Positions 26,961-36,913 are shown, numbered from the stretch's first letter. The stretch is DNA of 64,000 nucleotides from Halorientalis sp. (GCF_028275115.1 NZ_JAQCNH010000097.1:1-64000); one strand, 5' to 3'. Numbers and translations: made by a program. The notes: a model not told the origin generated them from the sequence alone.

Positions 26961-28241
26961 ATGGACGAGACGCCAATCGTCATCTGTTTCCTCCGTACCC
27001 GCGGCGAGGTCCTGCTGTGCCGGAGCGAGGCAGTCGGCTCCGAAACCGGCCACTGGGGTGGCATTACCGGCCACGTCGCTCGCGGGTCCGAACCGGCGAC
27101 CGGCCCCGACTCGACACCGGCCGAGGCCGCTCGGCGTAAAATCGACGAGGAGACCGGCGTAGCCGACACGGCCGCGCTCGTCCGTCGCGGCGACCCTGTT
27201 CCGGTCGCGGACGCGGACATGGACCGGCGCTGGCTAGCCCACCCGTACCTGTTCGACTGCCCGTCGCGGAAGGTGACGCCCGACGACGAGACGACGGAGT
27301 ACGAGTGGGTCCCGCCGACGGCCATCCTGCGTCGCCGGACGGCCCCGAAACTGTGGACCGCGTACGACCGGGTGCGTCCGACCGTCGACACCGTCGCCCA
27401 GGACCGCGACCACGGCGCGGCATATCTTTCCGTGCGCGCGCTCGAAGTCCTTCGCGACGCCGCCGCTCTCGCGGCCGAGCGTGACGCCGGCGACTGGGCT
27501 ACCCTTGCCGACCGTGCCAAGGACCTGGTGGCTGTCCGTCCAGCGATGACCGTCGTCCGCAACCGCGTCAATCGCGTCATGCACGCCGCCGCCCGAACGC
27601 CGACCGCGGTCGAAGAAGCTACCCACGAAGGAATCGACACGGCACTGGCCGCGGACGGGGCCGCCGCGGACCGCGCCGCCGAACGGGTGGCGGGAGACAG
27701 GTTGGTGACGCTCTCGCGGTCGGGAACCGTCGAGCGCGCCCTCTCTTTGGCCGACCCCGAGCAGTTGCTGGTCGCGGAGTCCCGGCCGGGGGGAGAGGGG
27801 GTCGGCGTCGCCGAGCGGCGGGCCGCGGCGGCCGACGACGTGACACTGGCCCCGGACGCGGCGCTCCCGTGGCTGCTGGCCGACGGGAGTTACGACGCCG
27901 TCCTGGTCGGCGCCGACACCGTCCTCGCGGACGGGAGTGTGGTCAACAAGGTCGGGACGCGTGCGCTCGCGCTCGCGGCTACACGCGAAGACGTTCCTGT
28001 CTACGTCGTCGCGGCCCAGGACAAAGTGAGCCCCGAGCCCGACGCCGACCTCGAAACGGCCGACCCGGAGACGGTGTACGACGGTGGCGCAGCCCTCTCG
28101 GTGGCGGCCCCGCTGTTCGACGTGACGCCGCCTGACCTCGTTGCTGGTCTCGTCACCGAGGACGGTCCGCTCGACCCCGACGAGGCGGCGGCCGTCGCCG
28201 ACGACCATCGCGAACTGGCCGGCTGGAACGCAAAGGCTTAG
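26961..28241 (+). CDS. Fusion of Nudix domain with eIF2B alpha/beta/delta-type domain
   Basis: A 426-residue two-domain protein. Residues 1-145 form a Nudix fold, with the box altered (G-x-EPATG...AARRKIDEETGV: the region contains EAARRKIDEETG). Residues about 150-425 match the IF-2B/ribose-1,5-bisphosphate isomerase superfamily, with DAVLVGADTVLADGSVVNKVGT and VPVYVVAAQDK. Archaeal IF-2B relatives include nucleotide-salvage isomerases, so this may couple nucleotide hydrolysis with sugar-phosphate conversion rather than translation. That is inference. Confidence 0.82.
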   Translation: MDETPIVICFLRTRGEVLLCRSEAVGSETGHWGGITGHVARGSEPATGPDSTPAEAARRKIDEETGVADTAALVRRGDPVPVADADMDRRWLAHPYLFDCPSRKVTPDDETTEYEWVPPTAILRRRTAPKLWTAYDRVRPTVDTVAQDRDHGAAYLSVRALEVLRDAAALAAERDAGDWATLADRAKDLVAVRPAMTVVRNRVNRVMHAAARTPTAVEEATHEGIDTALAADGAAADRAAERVAGDRLVTLSRSGTVERALSLADPEQLLVAESRPGGEGVGVAERRAAAADDVTLAPDAALPWLLADGSYDAVLVGADTVLADGSVVNKVGTRALALAATREDVPVYVVAAQDKVSPEPDADLETADPETVYDGGAALSVAAPLFDVTPPDLVAGLVTEDGPLDPDEAAAVADDHRELAGWNAKA

Positions 28242-28440
28242 CCGGCCGGTCGGGTAGCGTCATCCGGGCGGCAGTGACGAAGGGTTACCCCCTCCGAGCC
28301 CCGTGTGACGAACCCGTTTCTCCGAGCCGCCCGTTCTAACCCGTCGAGTGAACTCGTTGACCGCGCTGCCATTGGTATGTGTATAAGGTGATACCGGCAC
28401 CCCTCTCGCGTCCGGCGGTTTCACAGGTAAAAGGGAATAT

Positions 28441-28468
28441 CTCTATATGTGGAGTGGACGTAAATAGG
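28441..28468 (+). promoter_or_regulatory. TATA-like elements before structured leader
   Basis: CTCTATATG (28441-28449) and GTAAATAG (28460-28467) are possible TATA boxes. The first would start RNA near 28471, just before the outer stem of the leader hairpin at 28479. Confidence 0.4.
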
Positions 28469-28478
28469 TGTACGGCTG

Positions 28479-28559
28479 GGCGGTTCGTGTGAGGGGAGTG
28501 AAGTCCGACCGGGTGCGTATCACTGACGATGACCGGGGCACCCGCGAGCACGAACCGCC
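28479..28559 (+). ncRNA. Candidate structured 5' leader (nested hairpin) of a zinc-peptide gene
   Basis: GGCGGTTCGTG (28479-28489) pairs over 11 bases with CACGAACCGCC (28549-28559). Inside, CGGGTGC (28510-28516) pairs over seven bases with GCACCCG (28538-28544). CCGACCGGG occurs both inside the structure and again over the ribosome-binding site just downstream. The fold ends 15 bases before the ATG at 28575. It could be a leader that controls translation, or a separate small RNA. Confidence 0.45.
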
Positions 28560-28574
28560 GACCGGGAGTGAACT

Positions 28575-28736
28575 ATGCTACAGCACGAACTGACGCCGAA
28601 CACCGAGCGACTCGGGAGCGACCGTGAAACAGTGTCGACACACGTCACGTCCTGTCCGACCTGCGATGCAAGCGTCGTCGACGGCCAGGGGCTGCTCGCC
28701 TGCACCGACTGCGACTGGGCCGGTCTCGTCGACTGA
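28575..28736 (+). CDS. Small C4 zinc-finger peptide (53 residues)
   Basis: A 53-residue protein with a C-terminal zinc ribbon: Cys27, Cys30 (CPTC), Cys43, Cys46 (CTDC), ending DWAGLVD. GGGAGTGA lies five bases before the ATG, a strong ribosome-binding site by haloarchaeal standards. This type of small zinc protein is common in haloarchaea and mostly uncharacterised. It is preceded by a possible RNA fold. Confidence 0.75.
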   Translation: MLQHELTPNTERLGSDRETVSTHVTSCPTCDASVVDGQGLLACTDCDWAGLVD

Positions 28737-28752
28737 TTCGGTCGGTCACGAC

Positions 28753-29415
28753 TCAGTCCATCGCAGAGTGGATGATCTGTGACTCGATACGGTTGAGATG
28801 TTCCCCGACGGTCCCGACGGTACAGTCACACACCTCGGCGATGTCCTCGTACGTTGCCTGCCGTGGGACCTCGTAGTAGCCCATCTCGACGGCTGCCTCT
28901 AGCACTTCTCGCTGACGGTTGGTCAGGCCAGCGATGGCGCGCCCGTCGTCGGGGTTGTACTCGCCCATCTGTGTGGCCTGTGCGTCGATGGTGTCGGGGA
29001 CGCTCCGGAGTGCCTGCTGAATGTTGTCGTCACTCCCGATGACCGTCACGCGGAGATACCCTTCGCTGGTGAACCGCAGGGGCAACTCCAGGACGAGGCG
29101 GAACTTGTCGAGCAGTTTCAACAGTCCGACCGCCGGTTCGCGGCCGACGAAGTGGATGTAGGCGTAGTAGCCGTCCTCGTCGTTGCCGGGGATCAACTCC
29201 CAGTCGACGACGTCATCGACGGAACTCAGCACTTCCGCGGCGGCCTCCGGGTCGCCCCGGCCTCCGAGCAGGACGACGCCGGTGTCGTCCTCGAACAGAT
29301 TGACGTACTTCATCTGCTCGAGTGTGATGTCCGGGTGTTGCCGCGCAGCGACCAGTGACGGATGGAAGTACCGGTCTGCGAGCGGGACGAGTGTGAAGGT
29401 AAAATACCGCATCAT
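28753..29415 (-). CDS. Bacterio-opsin activator-type HTH regulator (HTH_10)
   Basis: From the ATG at 29415 (or 29412) the protein has 220 residues: an N-terminal Bat-like sensory region of alpha/beta type, then a C-terminal HTH_10 domain with LTNRQREVLEAAVEMGYYEVPR and AEVCDCTVGTVGEHLNRIES. Such proteins regulate transcription in haloarchaea, some responding to oxygen, light or redox. No GAF or PAS domain is visible. The longer frame upstream is low-complexity and not conserved-looking. Its target is unknown; it is far from the opsin-like gene. Confidence 0.82.
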   Translation of the reverse strand: MMRYFTFTLVPLADRYFHPSLVAARQHPDITLEQMKYVNLFEDDTGVVLLGGRGDPEAAAEVLSSVDDVVDWELIPGNDEDGYYAYIHFVGREPAVGLLKLLDKFRLVLELPLRFTSEGYLRVTVIGSDDNIQQALRSVPDTIDAQATQMGEYNPDDGRAIAGLTNRQREVLEAAVEMGYYEVPRQATYEDIAEVCDCTVGTVGEHLNRIESQIIHSAMD

Positions 29416-29649
29416 CGCTCCAGAATCCCCCTCTTCCTCCTCCTTTCCGCTCCGTTCGGCGGCGTGAACGTGACCGCCGGTCTGATGGACTGGTCGGCGA
29501 GCGATCGAACGTCGTGTAGCAGGTGTTTCGTAATCATCTCTCGGCGCTGCCCCCCCGTTAATGGGACGTAACTGTGCGGGACCGACCCCGTCTACGTCAC
29601 AACAATTTATCTTCTGAACCCTTATTTTGCGGTGGTTGTATACTGGCGT

Positions 29650-30108
29650 ATGGACGTAACAGAAATTTTCTCGTACATGCCGTTTACCAACCTGGTCGGT
29701 ATCGAACTGACCGAGGCCGAGGACGGCTACGCCGAAGGACACGTCGAGATGCGCGAGGAACTCGCCTCAGTCCCCGGTGGCGACGTAGCCCACGGTGGCG
29801 TCACGTACTCGCTGGCAGACACCGCTGGCGGCGCGGCCGTCATCTCGCTTGTTCACGACGTGGCGCCGACCGTCGACATGCGAATGGATTATCTCGCACC
29901 GGCGACGGACGACCTCTTCGCCGAAGCGGAGGTCCTGCGGATGGGTGGGAGCGTCGCCGTCACCGACATCGATGTCTGGGACGCCGACGACCACCACGTC
30001 GCCTCGGCACGTGGCGTCTACAAGACCGGCGGCGACAGCGAGGGAACGCCCTGGGTCCGGAGCGGCGACGACGCATCCGAGGAAGCGCCGGACGGACCCG
30101 GCGACTAA
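29650..30108 (+). CDS. PaaI-type hotdog thioesterase
   Basis: A 152-residue single hotdog-fold protein with the PaaI/YdiI signature AHGGVTYSLADTAGGAAV and an acidic C-terminal tail of about 30 residues. It should hydrolyse acyl-CoA thioesters. The ATG at 29650 has a TTATTTTG box about 26 nt upstream. Its stop abuts the stop of the convergent lipoprotein gene with no gap. Confidence 0.85.
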   Translation: MDVTEIFSYMPFTNLVGIELTEAEDGYAEGHVEMREELASVPGGDVAHGGVTYSLADTAGGAAVISLVHDVAPTVDMRMDYLAPATDDLFAEAEVLRMGGSVAVTDIDVWDADDHHVASARGVYKTGGDSEGTPWVRSGDDASEEAPDGPGD

Positions 30109-31155
30109 TCAGCGGAGCCGCCAGATTCCTTTCTCCGTGGCCCCACTCGACGTGAAGTCGAAGGCGAGGTACAGCGGGCCTTCGCCCGCGGCGACGACGT
30201 ACGGAACTTCGCCCTCGACGTGCTCACCCGAGGGAACGTTCGGATTCAGCGGGAACGCGTCGTCGATCTGTTGCTGGACGCTCAGACTGAGCGGCCGTGG
30301 CGTCCCCCGCTCGCCAGTCAACAGCAACTGCCCAGTGAGACCGAGAAACGCCGTCCGGTCTTTGCCGTTGTCGACCCGGACCGTCGGGAGGTGGAACACC
30401 CGACCCTCGCCGGCTGTGGTCCCGCCGATACTGTCGGCGGTTCGCACCTCCGACACCGTCACCGTCAGCCCCGCCTCGGTGACGCTCGCGCCCACCTCGT
30501 TGACCGGGACGCGAAACGATTGCCGGAACCGCGACGCCGGCTGTCGAGGTTGCGCGGCGAGGTCGACCGTCACCTGCTCGAGGTCGGTCTCGACGGCGTC
30601 GACGTCGAAGACGAACGACCAGCCCTGGCTGCCAGCCGCCACCTCGAAGGCGACGAGCCCGCGGACGGTCTCACCCGGCACGAGCAGTCCGTCGGTGAAC
30701 TGACTCCCCGTCTGTGAGACCAGCCTAATCCGTTCGCGTGTCGTCCCGTCGCTGGCCACTCGAAAGTCGGTCAGGTCCGTCATCTGTATCTCGGTGTCGC
30801 CCCGGTTTTTCATCGACAGGAGAACGACCAGGAACTCCTGCCCGCTCGGCGCCTCACCGCTGCGGGCGAGTTGTCGCTGGCGGCCGGCCCGCTCAACGAG
30901 GAACCCGACGGACTCGTCGAGGATCCGCTGGCCGACGACGGCCGACGGGCGTTCGCTGTCGAGTTCCGCCGCGTCACCGTCCTCGGTCGTCCGGCCATCG
31001 CGGGTCGGCACACCCGAGTCGATGGCTCCGCCCGGGACCGTCGGCTGTCCCGTGGGTGTCGTCGAGTCACTGCCGGAACAGCCAGCGAGTGTGAGACTAC
31101 CCGTGGCAGCACCGATACGGAGAAACGTGCGTCGGGAAACGCCGGTGTCGGTCAT
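30109..31155 (-). CDS. Tat-exported lipoprotein (DUF4352-like)
   Basis: A 348-residue protein. The N-terminus SRRTFLRIGAATGSLTLAGC has the twin-arginine motif and a lipobox with Cys27, so it is a Tat lipoprotein as usual in haloarchaea. The mature part starts with a Ser/Thr/Pro linker and has two beta-sandwich units resembling DUF4352 (FLVVLLSMKNRGDTEIQ; VPGETVRGLVAFEVA). Likely outside the membrane; ligand unknown. Confidence 0.82.
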   Translation of the reverse strand: MTDTGVSRRTFLRIGAATGSLTLAGCSGSDSTTPTGQPTVPGGAIDSGVPTRDGRTTEDGDAAELDSERPSAVVGQRILDESVGFLVERAGRQRQLARSGEAPSGQEFLVVLLSMKNRGDTEIQMTDLTDFRVASDGTTRERIRLVSQTGSQFTDGLLVPGETVRGLVAFEVAAGSQGWSFVFDVDAVETDLEQVTVDLAAQPRQPASRFRQSFRVPVNEVGASVTEAGLTVTVSEVRTADSIGGTTAGEGRVFHLPTVRVDNGKDRTAFLGLTGQLLLTGERGTPRPLSLSVQQQIDDAFPLNPNVPSGEHVEGEVPYVVAAGEGPLYLAFDFTSSGATEKGIWRLR

Positions 31156-31248
31156 GCCGGCGATGCTACGCCGACACACGGCATAAGCTTCCTGTCCGCC
31201 GGACGAGCGCTCGTCGCCCGCCGGTCCCATGCTCCGCGGTCGCGACTT

Positions 31249-32934
31249 TTAATCCCCCGCTGCAGACGCTCCACCGACGACCTCGTCCGGGACGGTTCCG
31301 TCGTCGTTCCAGCCGCGCTGGTCGTAGTAACTCGACAGTTCCTCCGAGAGCCCATCCAAGTCGTAAGGCAGCGCCTCGTCGTCGCTGCGGTCCCTGCCGC
31401 GCTCGTTGTGGAAGTGTCGCTCCATCTCGACGATTCGACTTCCCACGTCCATCAACTGCTCGTAGTCGGCCTGGAACACCTTCTCGTAGCGTTCGTCCTC
31501 CGTGTATGAGGAGGAGAACTGGCAGAGAACGCCGCTGTCCCGCACGGCCTTGAGGTTCTCCAGTTCGATGATCTTCTCGGACTTCCCCTCGACACCCTCT
31601 TTATCCATGGCCTCGTTGGGTGCGACGAGCGGATACTCGTAGTCGTAGGCGACCGAGTACATGTGGTCGGCCCCGCGGTTGGCGGTGGCGTAGGAGAGCC
31701 CCTGGCCATTGAGCGTGCGACCGTCGTGGGCGGCGAACTCCATGCCCTTCATCGTCCAGTTGTCCACTCCGAGTTCGTCGTGGATACGGTCGATTCCCTC
31801 CGCGAGCATATCGCCCTCGCCCTCGCGGCGGGCAATTTTCTCCACGAGCTCCAGCATCAGCTCTTCGTTGCCGAACTCGTCGTTGGCGGCGAGGTACGCC
31901 GCGACGGTGTCCCCACAGGAGATAGTGTCCAACCCATAGTGGTCACACAGTTCGTTGGCCTCCATGATGGTCCGGAAGTCGTCGACCAGCGCGTTCGACC
32001 CGAACGCCATCACCGTCTCCCACTCCGGCCCTTCCGTTGTGAACCCGTCCGACTCGTCTTTGGTCGGGAGCTTGCAGGCGAAGGCACAGGACGAGCAGGT
32101 TCCCTTCTTGTACTTGTGGTCGATGACCGCCGAGGACCCGATGTCTTCGAGTTTGTCGTAGGACAGTTCCTCGAAGTACTTCGTCGGGACGGCCTCGACG
32201 GCGTTGGCGAAGGAGGAAACCGACACCGTGCCGGCGTCTTTCATGGGGCTGTCGGAGGTCGCTGCCTCCTGGTGGATCGCCTGTGTCACCTCGTCGTCGA
32301 GTTCAATCTCCGGCCGGGAGTCGCCGTCGAAGGTGAGGAACTTCACGTTCTTCGAGCCGAGCACCGCGCCGAGTCCGCCGCGACCGAACGCCCGCGATTC
32401 GGAGGTGATGATAGAGGCAAAGCGGACCAAATTCTCGCCGGCCGGACCGGCGATGGCCGCGTGTTCGTTCGCGAGGTCGTGCTCCGAATCGAGGTAGTCG
32501 ATGGTCTCGGGAATCGTTGCGCCCTCCAGGTCCGCGACCGGTTCGAAGGTGACACCCTCGTCGGTGACGTGGACGCCAACCAGTTCGTCGCTCGCGCCGG
32601 TGATCTCGACGGCGCCGTAGCCCGTGTCCGCGAACGGTCGGGACATGAACCCACCCGCGTTCGAGGACAGCAACCCGTCGGTCAGCGGCGAGAGCCCGGT
32701 GCAGTCCATCCGCCCGGTGAAGCTCATCGTCGACGACTGGAGTGGCCCCGTCGCGAAAAAGAGGCTGTTCTCCGGCCCGAACGGGTCCGCATCGAACGGA
32801 ATCCGCTCGTGTGCCAGTTTCGTCCCCACACCGCGCCCACCGATGAACGACTCCAGCACGTCGTCGATAGCTTCCGTTTCGGTCTCCTGTTCGCCTACGT
32901 CTACGGTCAGTAGTGGACCTTTCCCGTGTATCAT
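31249..32934 (-). CDS. Aldehyde:ferredoxin oxidoreductase (tungsten/molybdopterin)
   Basis: A 561-residue AOR-family enzyme that oxidises aldehydes to acids with ferredoxin. The pterin-binding N-domain has ESFIGGRGVGTKL and SFTGRMDCTGLSPLT. The 4Fe-4S cysteines are CSSCAFAC plus the later Cys in DTISCGD. It is somewhat shorter than the classic 605-residue enzymes. The ATG at 32934 has a TTTATTA box 28 nt upstream, whereas the longer frame to 33267 is antisense to the next gene. Next gene is an F420-dependent oxidoreductase. Confidence 0.93.
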   Translation of the reverse strand: MIHGKGPLLTVDVGEQETETEAIDDVLESFIGGRGVGTKLAHERIPFDADPFGPENSLFFATGPLQSSTMSFTGRMDCTGLSPLTDGLLSSNAGGFMSRPFADTGYGAVEITGASDELVGVHVTDEGVTFEPVADLEGATIPETIDYLDSEHDLANEHAAIAGPAGENLVRFASIITSESRAFGRGGLGAVLGSKNVKFLTFDGDSRPEIELDDEVTQAIHQEAATSDSPMKDAGTVSVSSFANAVEAVPTKYFEELSYDKLEDIGSSAVIDHKYKKGTCSSCAFACKLPTKDESDGFTTEGPEWETVMAFGSNALVDDFRTIMEANELCDHYGLDTISCGDTVAAYLAANDEFGNEELMLELVEKIARREGEGDMLAEGIDRIHDELGVDNWTMKGMEFAAHDGRTLNGQGLSYATANRGADHMYSVAYDYEYPLVAPNEAMDKEGVEGKSEKIIELENLKAVRDSGVLCQFSSSYTEDERYEKVFQADYEQLMDVGSRIVEMERHFHNERGRDRSDDEALPYDLDGLSEELSSYYDQRGWNDDGTVPDEVVGGASAAGD

Positions 32935-32958
32935 TGGATGTGGCAATGGCTGGCAGCC

Positions 32959-32965
32959 TAATAAA
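32959..32965 (-). promoter_or_regulatory. TATA box for the AOR gene
   Basis: TTTATTA on the minus strand, centred 28 nt before the ATG at 32934; supports leaderless initiation. Confidence 0.6.
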
Positions 32966-33056
32966 TCAATAGCCACTGGACACGGATGGTTCTTACCGGG
33001 CTTTCCGAGCGGAAACCGAGTCTCCTGTTCGGGCTTACACTGGTCGGTCCAGATTT

Positions 33057-34064
33057 TCAGTCGTCGGTCACCGCGTCCATCGTCGTCTCCTTGTGCTCCT
33101 GGCTCATGCCGGAGACGAAGCCGACCCGGACGGCGTCGACGCCGTCGACCGCGGCGAAGGCGTCGACTTTCTCGCGGACCTGATCGGGTGTCCCGACCGC
33201 GGCCACACCGTCGAGCAACTCGTCCGGCAGAGCTGCGGCCATCGCCGCCGTGTCCCGGTTCTCCCACGCGGTGCGGATGTCCTCGACTACGTCCGGATAC
33301 CCCTGTTCGGCGATGGAGTCGCCGTAGAAAGGGCCGTACGCGCCGATCAGGAACGCGACCATCTGCCGGGCCATCGTGCGGGCGGTTTCGCCGTCCTCGG
33401 TCGCACAGCAGCGGACGATGGGACTCACCCGCAGGCTCTCGGGGTCGCGGTTGCCCAGGTCGGCCCCGTGCCGGAGGTCGTCCATGCGCTCGTCCAGCCC
33501 CTCGACGGTGAACAGCTGAGGGACCCAGCCATCGGCGAAGCGGCCAGCGAGTTCGACGGCCTTGGGACCGAGCGCCGCCACGTCGATTTCGGGTGGATCA
33601 CTCGGCACCGTCCCCTCGTAGCTCATCCCGCCGAGGTCGTAGCACTCGCCGTCGTAGTCCACGTCGTCGCCGGCACAGACCTGCCGGATCACGTCGATGG
33701 TCTCCCGGAGGCGGCGAAGCGGGCGGTCGAACGCCTGACCGTGCCAGCGTTCGGCGATGGCGGGCGAACTCGTGCCCAGACTCATCCGGAAGCGGCCGTC
33801 GCTCACGTCGTGCATCGTGAGCGCGGTCTGGCCCAACAGTGTGGGCGCACGCGAGTACGGGGAAATAACGTCGTCGGTGATGCCGATGTCGTCGGTGCGT
33901 TCGGCGATGACGGTGAGGACGGGAACGATGTTGTAGCCGGTCGTCTCGCCCATCGTGACGTGGCTGAACCCGTACGCCTCGGCGCGCTGGGCCTGTTCGG
34001 CCAGTGAATCGACGCTGTCGTGGTCGCGGCTCATCAACACGAGGTCGCAGGTCGGTGCGCTCAT
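33057..34064 (-). CDS. LLM-class F420-dependent oxidoreductase (TIGR04024-like)
   Basis: Luciferase-like TIM barrel of 335 residues. Segments YGFSHVTMGETTGYNIVP, ISPYSRAPTLLGQTALT and SDGRFRMSLGTSSPAI fit the haloarchaeal F420-dependent group. Substrate unknown. The ATG at 34064 is preferred; the frame extends eight residues further. It is co-directional with the AOR gene and 122 bases upstream of it. Confidence 0.83.
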   Translation of the reverse strand: MSAPTCDLVLMSRDHDSVDSLAEQAQRAEAYGFSHVTMGETTGYNIVPVLTVIAERTDDIGITDDVISPYSRAPTLLGQTALTMHDVSDGRFRMSLGTSSPAIAERWHGQAFDRPLRRLRETIDVIRQVCAGDDVDYDGECYDLGGMSYEGTVPSDPPEIDVAALGPKAVELAGRFADGWVPQLFTVEGLDERMDDLRHGADLGNRDPESLRVSPIVRCCATEDGETARTMARQMVAFLIGAYGPFYGDSIAEQGYPDVVEDIRTAWENRDTAAMAAALPDELLDGVAAVGTPDQVREKVDAFAAVDGVDAVRVGFVSGMSQEHKETTMDAVTDD

Positions 34065-34400
34065 ACCGGCTACTCTCCCGGTCGGCACTTAATTTTCAGT
34101 ACATGGCGAGGTCCCAGTCGCGGCTGGCCCGCTCGCGACCAGCGAACAGCCACGCAGGAGAGCCTGGATGCGCCAGCGTTCGCTCACCCCGGGAGTGCGA
34201 CCCGGATGCAACTCGCTGGTCGCCCCGACGAGCAGCAACGCTTCGACCAACGTCAGGAGACAGACGCGCCCGAGCAGTCGTAGCCCGGAACCGAGCGACT
34301 GGACTGACTCTTTCGGACGCCACTGGCAGATCGGACGGAACGAAATCGCAGAACGGCTCGGCTATTCGGGTTCACCGGCCATCCAGAAGCGGTCGTCCGC
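34065..34400. other. Gap with no supported gene
   Basis: Several short frames exist but all are Arg/Ser-rich shadows or unlike known families. No tRNA cloverleaf or long inverted repeat was found. It includes the upstream region of the LLM oxidoreductase gene. Confidence 0.4.
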
Positions 34401-34559
34401 TCACCGCATCTCGGCCAGCGAGACGAGGCGTTCGGACTGGAGCCACCGGGCGGTGTCCTCACGGTCGTAGACGACGAGGGCGTCACCCGCGGTGAACTGT
34501 CTGTATCTGGTCTGCGGTTCGTCGCAGTCGTCTGCGGAGTCCGTTTCAGGGTGTGTCAT
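34401..34559 (-). CDS. Small DUF7331-type protein
   Basis: A 52-residue acidic protein whose second half reads AGDALVVYDREDTARWLQSE, a pattern I associate with the haloarchaeal DUF7331 family. The ATG at 34559 is chosen; a 22-residue extension to 34625 is non-conserved-looking. Function unknown. Confidence 0.55.
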   Translation of the reverse strand: MTHPETDSADDCDEPQTRYRQFTAGDALVVYDREDTARWLQSERLVSLAEMR

Positions 34560-34742
34560 CCTCGACTCGTACTCGGCGTCCCAGCTACGTATAAACCCGA
34601 TACCGTACTGTTGATTACAGCTCATTTAACACGCGTTCGGTGCTGAACTCACCGCTGAACCGTCCGAAACGTCGTAAAACGCCGTGAAACGTCGTCAGTG
34701 CTCCCGGTGAATCGGTACAACCGCCGGACAGCGACCCAGCCG

Positions 34743-36725
34743 TCAGTCGTGGTTGCACATCTGCATCGCCTCCCGGACGGCCTCGCGTTTACCCAGCAGG
34801 GTCACCCGGTCGCCGGACTCGATGACGAAGTCCGGGTCGGGGACCTGGACCTCGCCGCCCCGGTCGATCAGCGCGATGAGACAGGTGTCGGGCAGTTCGG
34901 GACCGACCTCTTTGACCGTCCGGTCTACGAGCTCTCCGGAGGTGACCTCGACCTCCTGCACGTCGCCTTCGCGGCCGATGTCGGTCATCCAGTGAGCTAG
35001 CGCGGGGCGTTCGATCTGATTGTCCATCGCCCACGCGGTTGCCATGGCAGAGGAGATGGTCCGGACGCCCAACTCCTCGAAGGCCTCGACGTTATCGGGG
35101 TTGTTCGCGCGCGCGATCACCCGGTCGGTGTCGAACTTCGAACTCGACAGCTGGGCGATCAGCAGGTTCGCGTCGTCGTCCCCGGTGGCGGCGACGATGG
35201 TCTTGGCGTTCGCGCCGCCGGCTTCCCGGAGTGTGTCGGTATCGGTGCCGTCGCCCCGGATCACGGAGTACCCCTCGTTGCGGGCGCGTTCGATCACCTG
35301 TTCCTCTTCCTCGACGATCACGACGTTTTCGCCGCGATCCTCGAGACGTTCGGCCAGTGCACGGCCGACCTGACCGCCGCCGACGATGATGACTCGCATT
35401 GGTATCACATCCAGGTATTCCGCGATGTAGCGTGCGAAGCCGCCCTCGAGGGCGACCGTCGCGAAGATGACTAGAAAGACCGTCCCGACGAGCAGTTGCG
35501 CCTGATTGTCGAAGGTCGCTGCCTCGGTACAGAGAGTCGCGACTTCCGAGCCCCCCGCCGCGTTGGCACAGGCGGTCGCCGCGTCGGTGCCGGCGATTTC
35601 GGCCGCCTCGGTCCGGAGTTCGCTCGCGTGGCTCTGCAACTCGACGGCAAACAGCGTCGCGACCGACGCCGGAATGATGCCGCGTGGGCCGACGAAACTG
35701 ATGAACAGTTTCTCCGGTCGCGTGAAGCGGTCGCCCCGGGCCGAGACGAACACCAGCAGCGGACGGATCACGAAAATGACCACCGCGACGACCGCGATCC
35801 CCGGCAGTCCGAGCTGGACCAGGTCCGCAATCTCTAGCAGTGCGGCCAGCGCGATGAAAACGAACGAGAGTACGAGAAGCGTCACGTCGCCTTTGAACGC
35901 CTCAATTTCGTCCTCGTACGGTACGTCGAGATTTCCGAGCATCAGCCCGGCGGTGGCGACCGCGGCGACGCCGGCCTCGCTGGCGATAGTGTCGGCGGCC
36001 GCGAAAGCGACGAGCGCGCCAGCGAAGGTTAGCAGTCGCGCGTTCCGCGGTGCGTTCCCCGGTGAGAGATCGACGTATCGAAGCAGGTAGTAGACGATTA
36101 CCGCGACCGTCAGACCGACGACGATGCCGATTCCGAGCCGGGAGACGAACTCCCGGAGGAAGGCCTGGCCGGACTCGTCCCGGAGGATGACGACCTCGAA
36201 GATGACGACAGCGATAATCGCCGCCGACACGTCGTTGATAATTCCCTCTGTTTCGAGTGCGGTGGCCACCCTGTCCCGCACGGGGACGACCTGCAGAATC
36301 GGAGTGATGACCGTCGGCCCGGTCGCGACCAGTAGCGCGCCGATCAGAAACGAGAGGTCCCACGGCTGATTCAGAGCGAACCTGATCGTCGCGGCCGTTC
36401 CCAGCAACGCGGTGGCAGCCCCGACCGTCACGAGTCGAACCGTCGCCGCCGGAGCCTCTCTGATGCGCTCGATACGGAGATTGAAAGCACCCTCGAAGAC
36501 GATGATGGCGACCGAGAGGCCGACGATGGCCGGCAGCGCGTCGCCGAACGTCGCCGCAGAGAGAACCCGGCCCCCAAACAGGAGCCCCGACAGCGGCCCG
36601 AGCACCAGCCCTGCGGAGATGAGAAAAATGATACTGGGGACCTGAAACCGGGCTGCGAGTAGCTGCGCACCGACGCCGAGCCCGATGATAGCGGCCACCA
36701 GTGGAATTACTTCGCCTGTAGCCAC
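34743..36725 (-). CDS. NhaP-type Na+(K+)/H+ antiporter with TrkA-N and TrkA-C domains
   Basis: A 660-residue transporter with about 12 hydrophobic helices of the CPA1 fold (about 1-440), with [11 protein letters not shown] and [15 protein letters not shown] Rossmann TrkA-N domain follows (about 450-570, [14 protein letters not shown]) and then TrkA-C (about 580-655). It should exchange cations for protons and be gated by NAD(H) or nucleotide. The predicted start is GTG at 36725, supported by GGAGGT seven bases upstream; the longer frame has a polar Arg/Ser-rich leader. It is divergent from the transducer gene. Confidence 0.9.
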   Translation of the reverse strand: MATGEVIPLVAAIIGLGVGAQLLAARFQVPSIIFLISAGLVLGPLSGLLFGGRVLSAATFGDALPAIVGLSVAIIVFEGAFNLRIERIREAPAATVRLVTVGAATALLGTAATIRFALNQPWDLSFLIGALLVATGPTVITPILQVVPVRDRVATALETEGIINDVSAAIIAVVIFEVVILRDESGQAFLREFVSRLGIGIVVGLTVAVIVYYLLRYVDLSPGNAPRNARLLTFAGALVAFAAADTIASEAGVAAVATAGLMLGNLDVPYEDEIEAFKGDVTLLVLSFVFIALAALLEIADLVQLGLPGIAVVAVVIFVIRPLLVFVSARGDRFTRPEKLFISFVGPRGIIPASVATLFAVELQSHASELRTEAAEIAGTDAATACANAAGGSEVATLCTEAATFDNQAQLLVGTVFLVIFATVALEGGFARYIAEYLDVIPMRVIIVGGGQVGRALAERLEDRGENVVIVEEEEQVIERARNEGYSVIRGDGTDTDTLREAGGANAKTIVAATGDDDANLLIAQLSSSKFDTDRVIARANNPDNVEAFEELGVRTISSAMATAWAMDNQIERPALAHWMTDIGREGDVQEVEVTSGELVDRTVKEVGPELPDTCLIALIDRGGEVQVPDPDFVIESGDRVTLLGKREAVREAMQMCNHD

Positions 36726-36913
36726 GCCCAAACCTCCATGCACCCAGGCCGATGAGCGCACGGTTCTTAAACGCACCCACTCGCCGCTGTCGGAACCGCC
36801 GCCCGACGAGCGGACAACTAAACGACCTGTGCGGTGTCTCGTGTCACCCGGCGAGCCCCGCCACGTCCCGACAGGCACGACAGTATCGGTGACGATAATT
36901 TTACCCGGATTTA

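Noticed and set aside
28753-29742. Extended 329-codon form of the Bat-type regulator
   Set aside because: The 109 extra residues are low-complexity, cross the promoter of the divergent thioesterase, and are not part of the HTH_10 family.
34089-34400. Several short Arg/Ser-rich frames
   Set aside because: No start signals, no recognisable family and composition of shadow frames.
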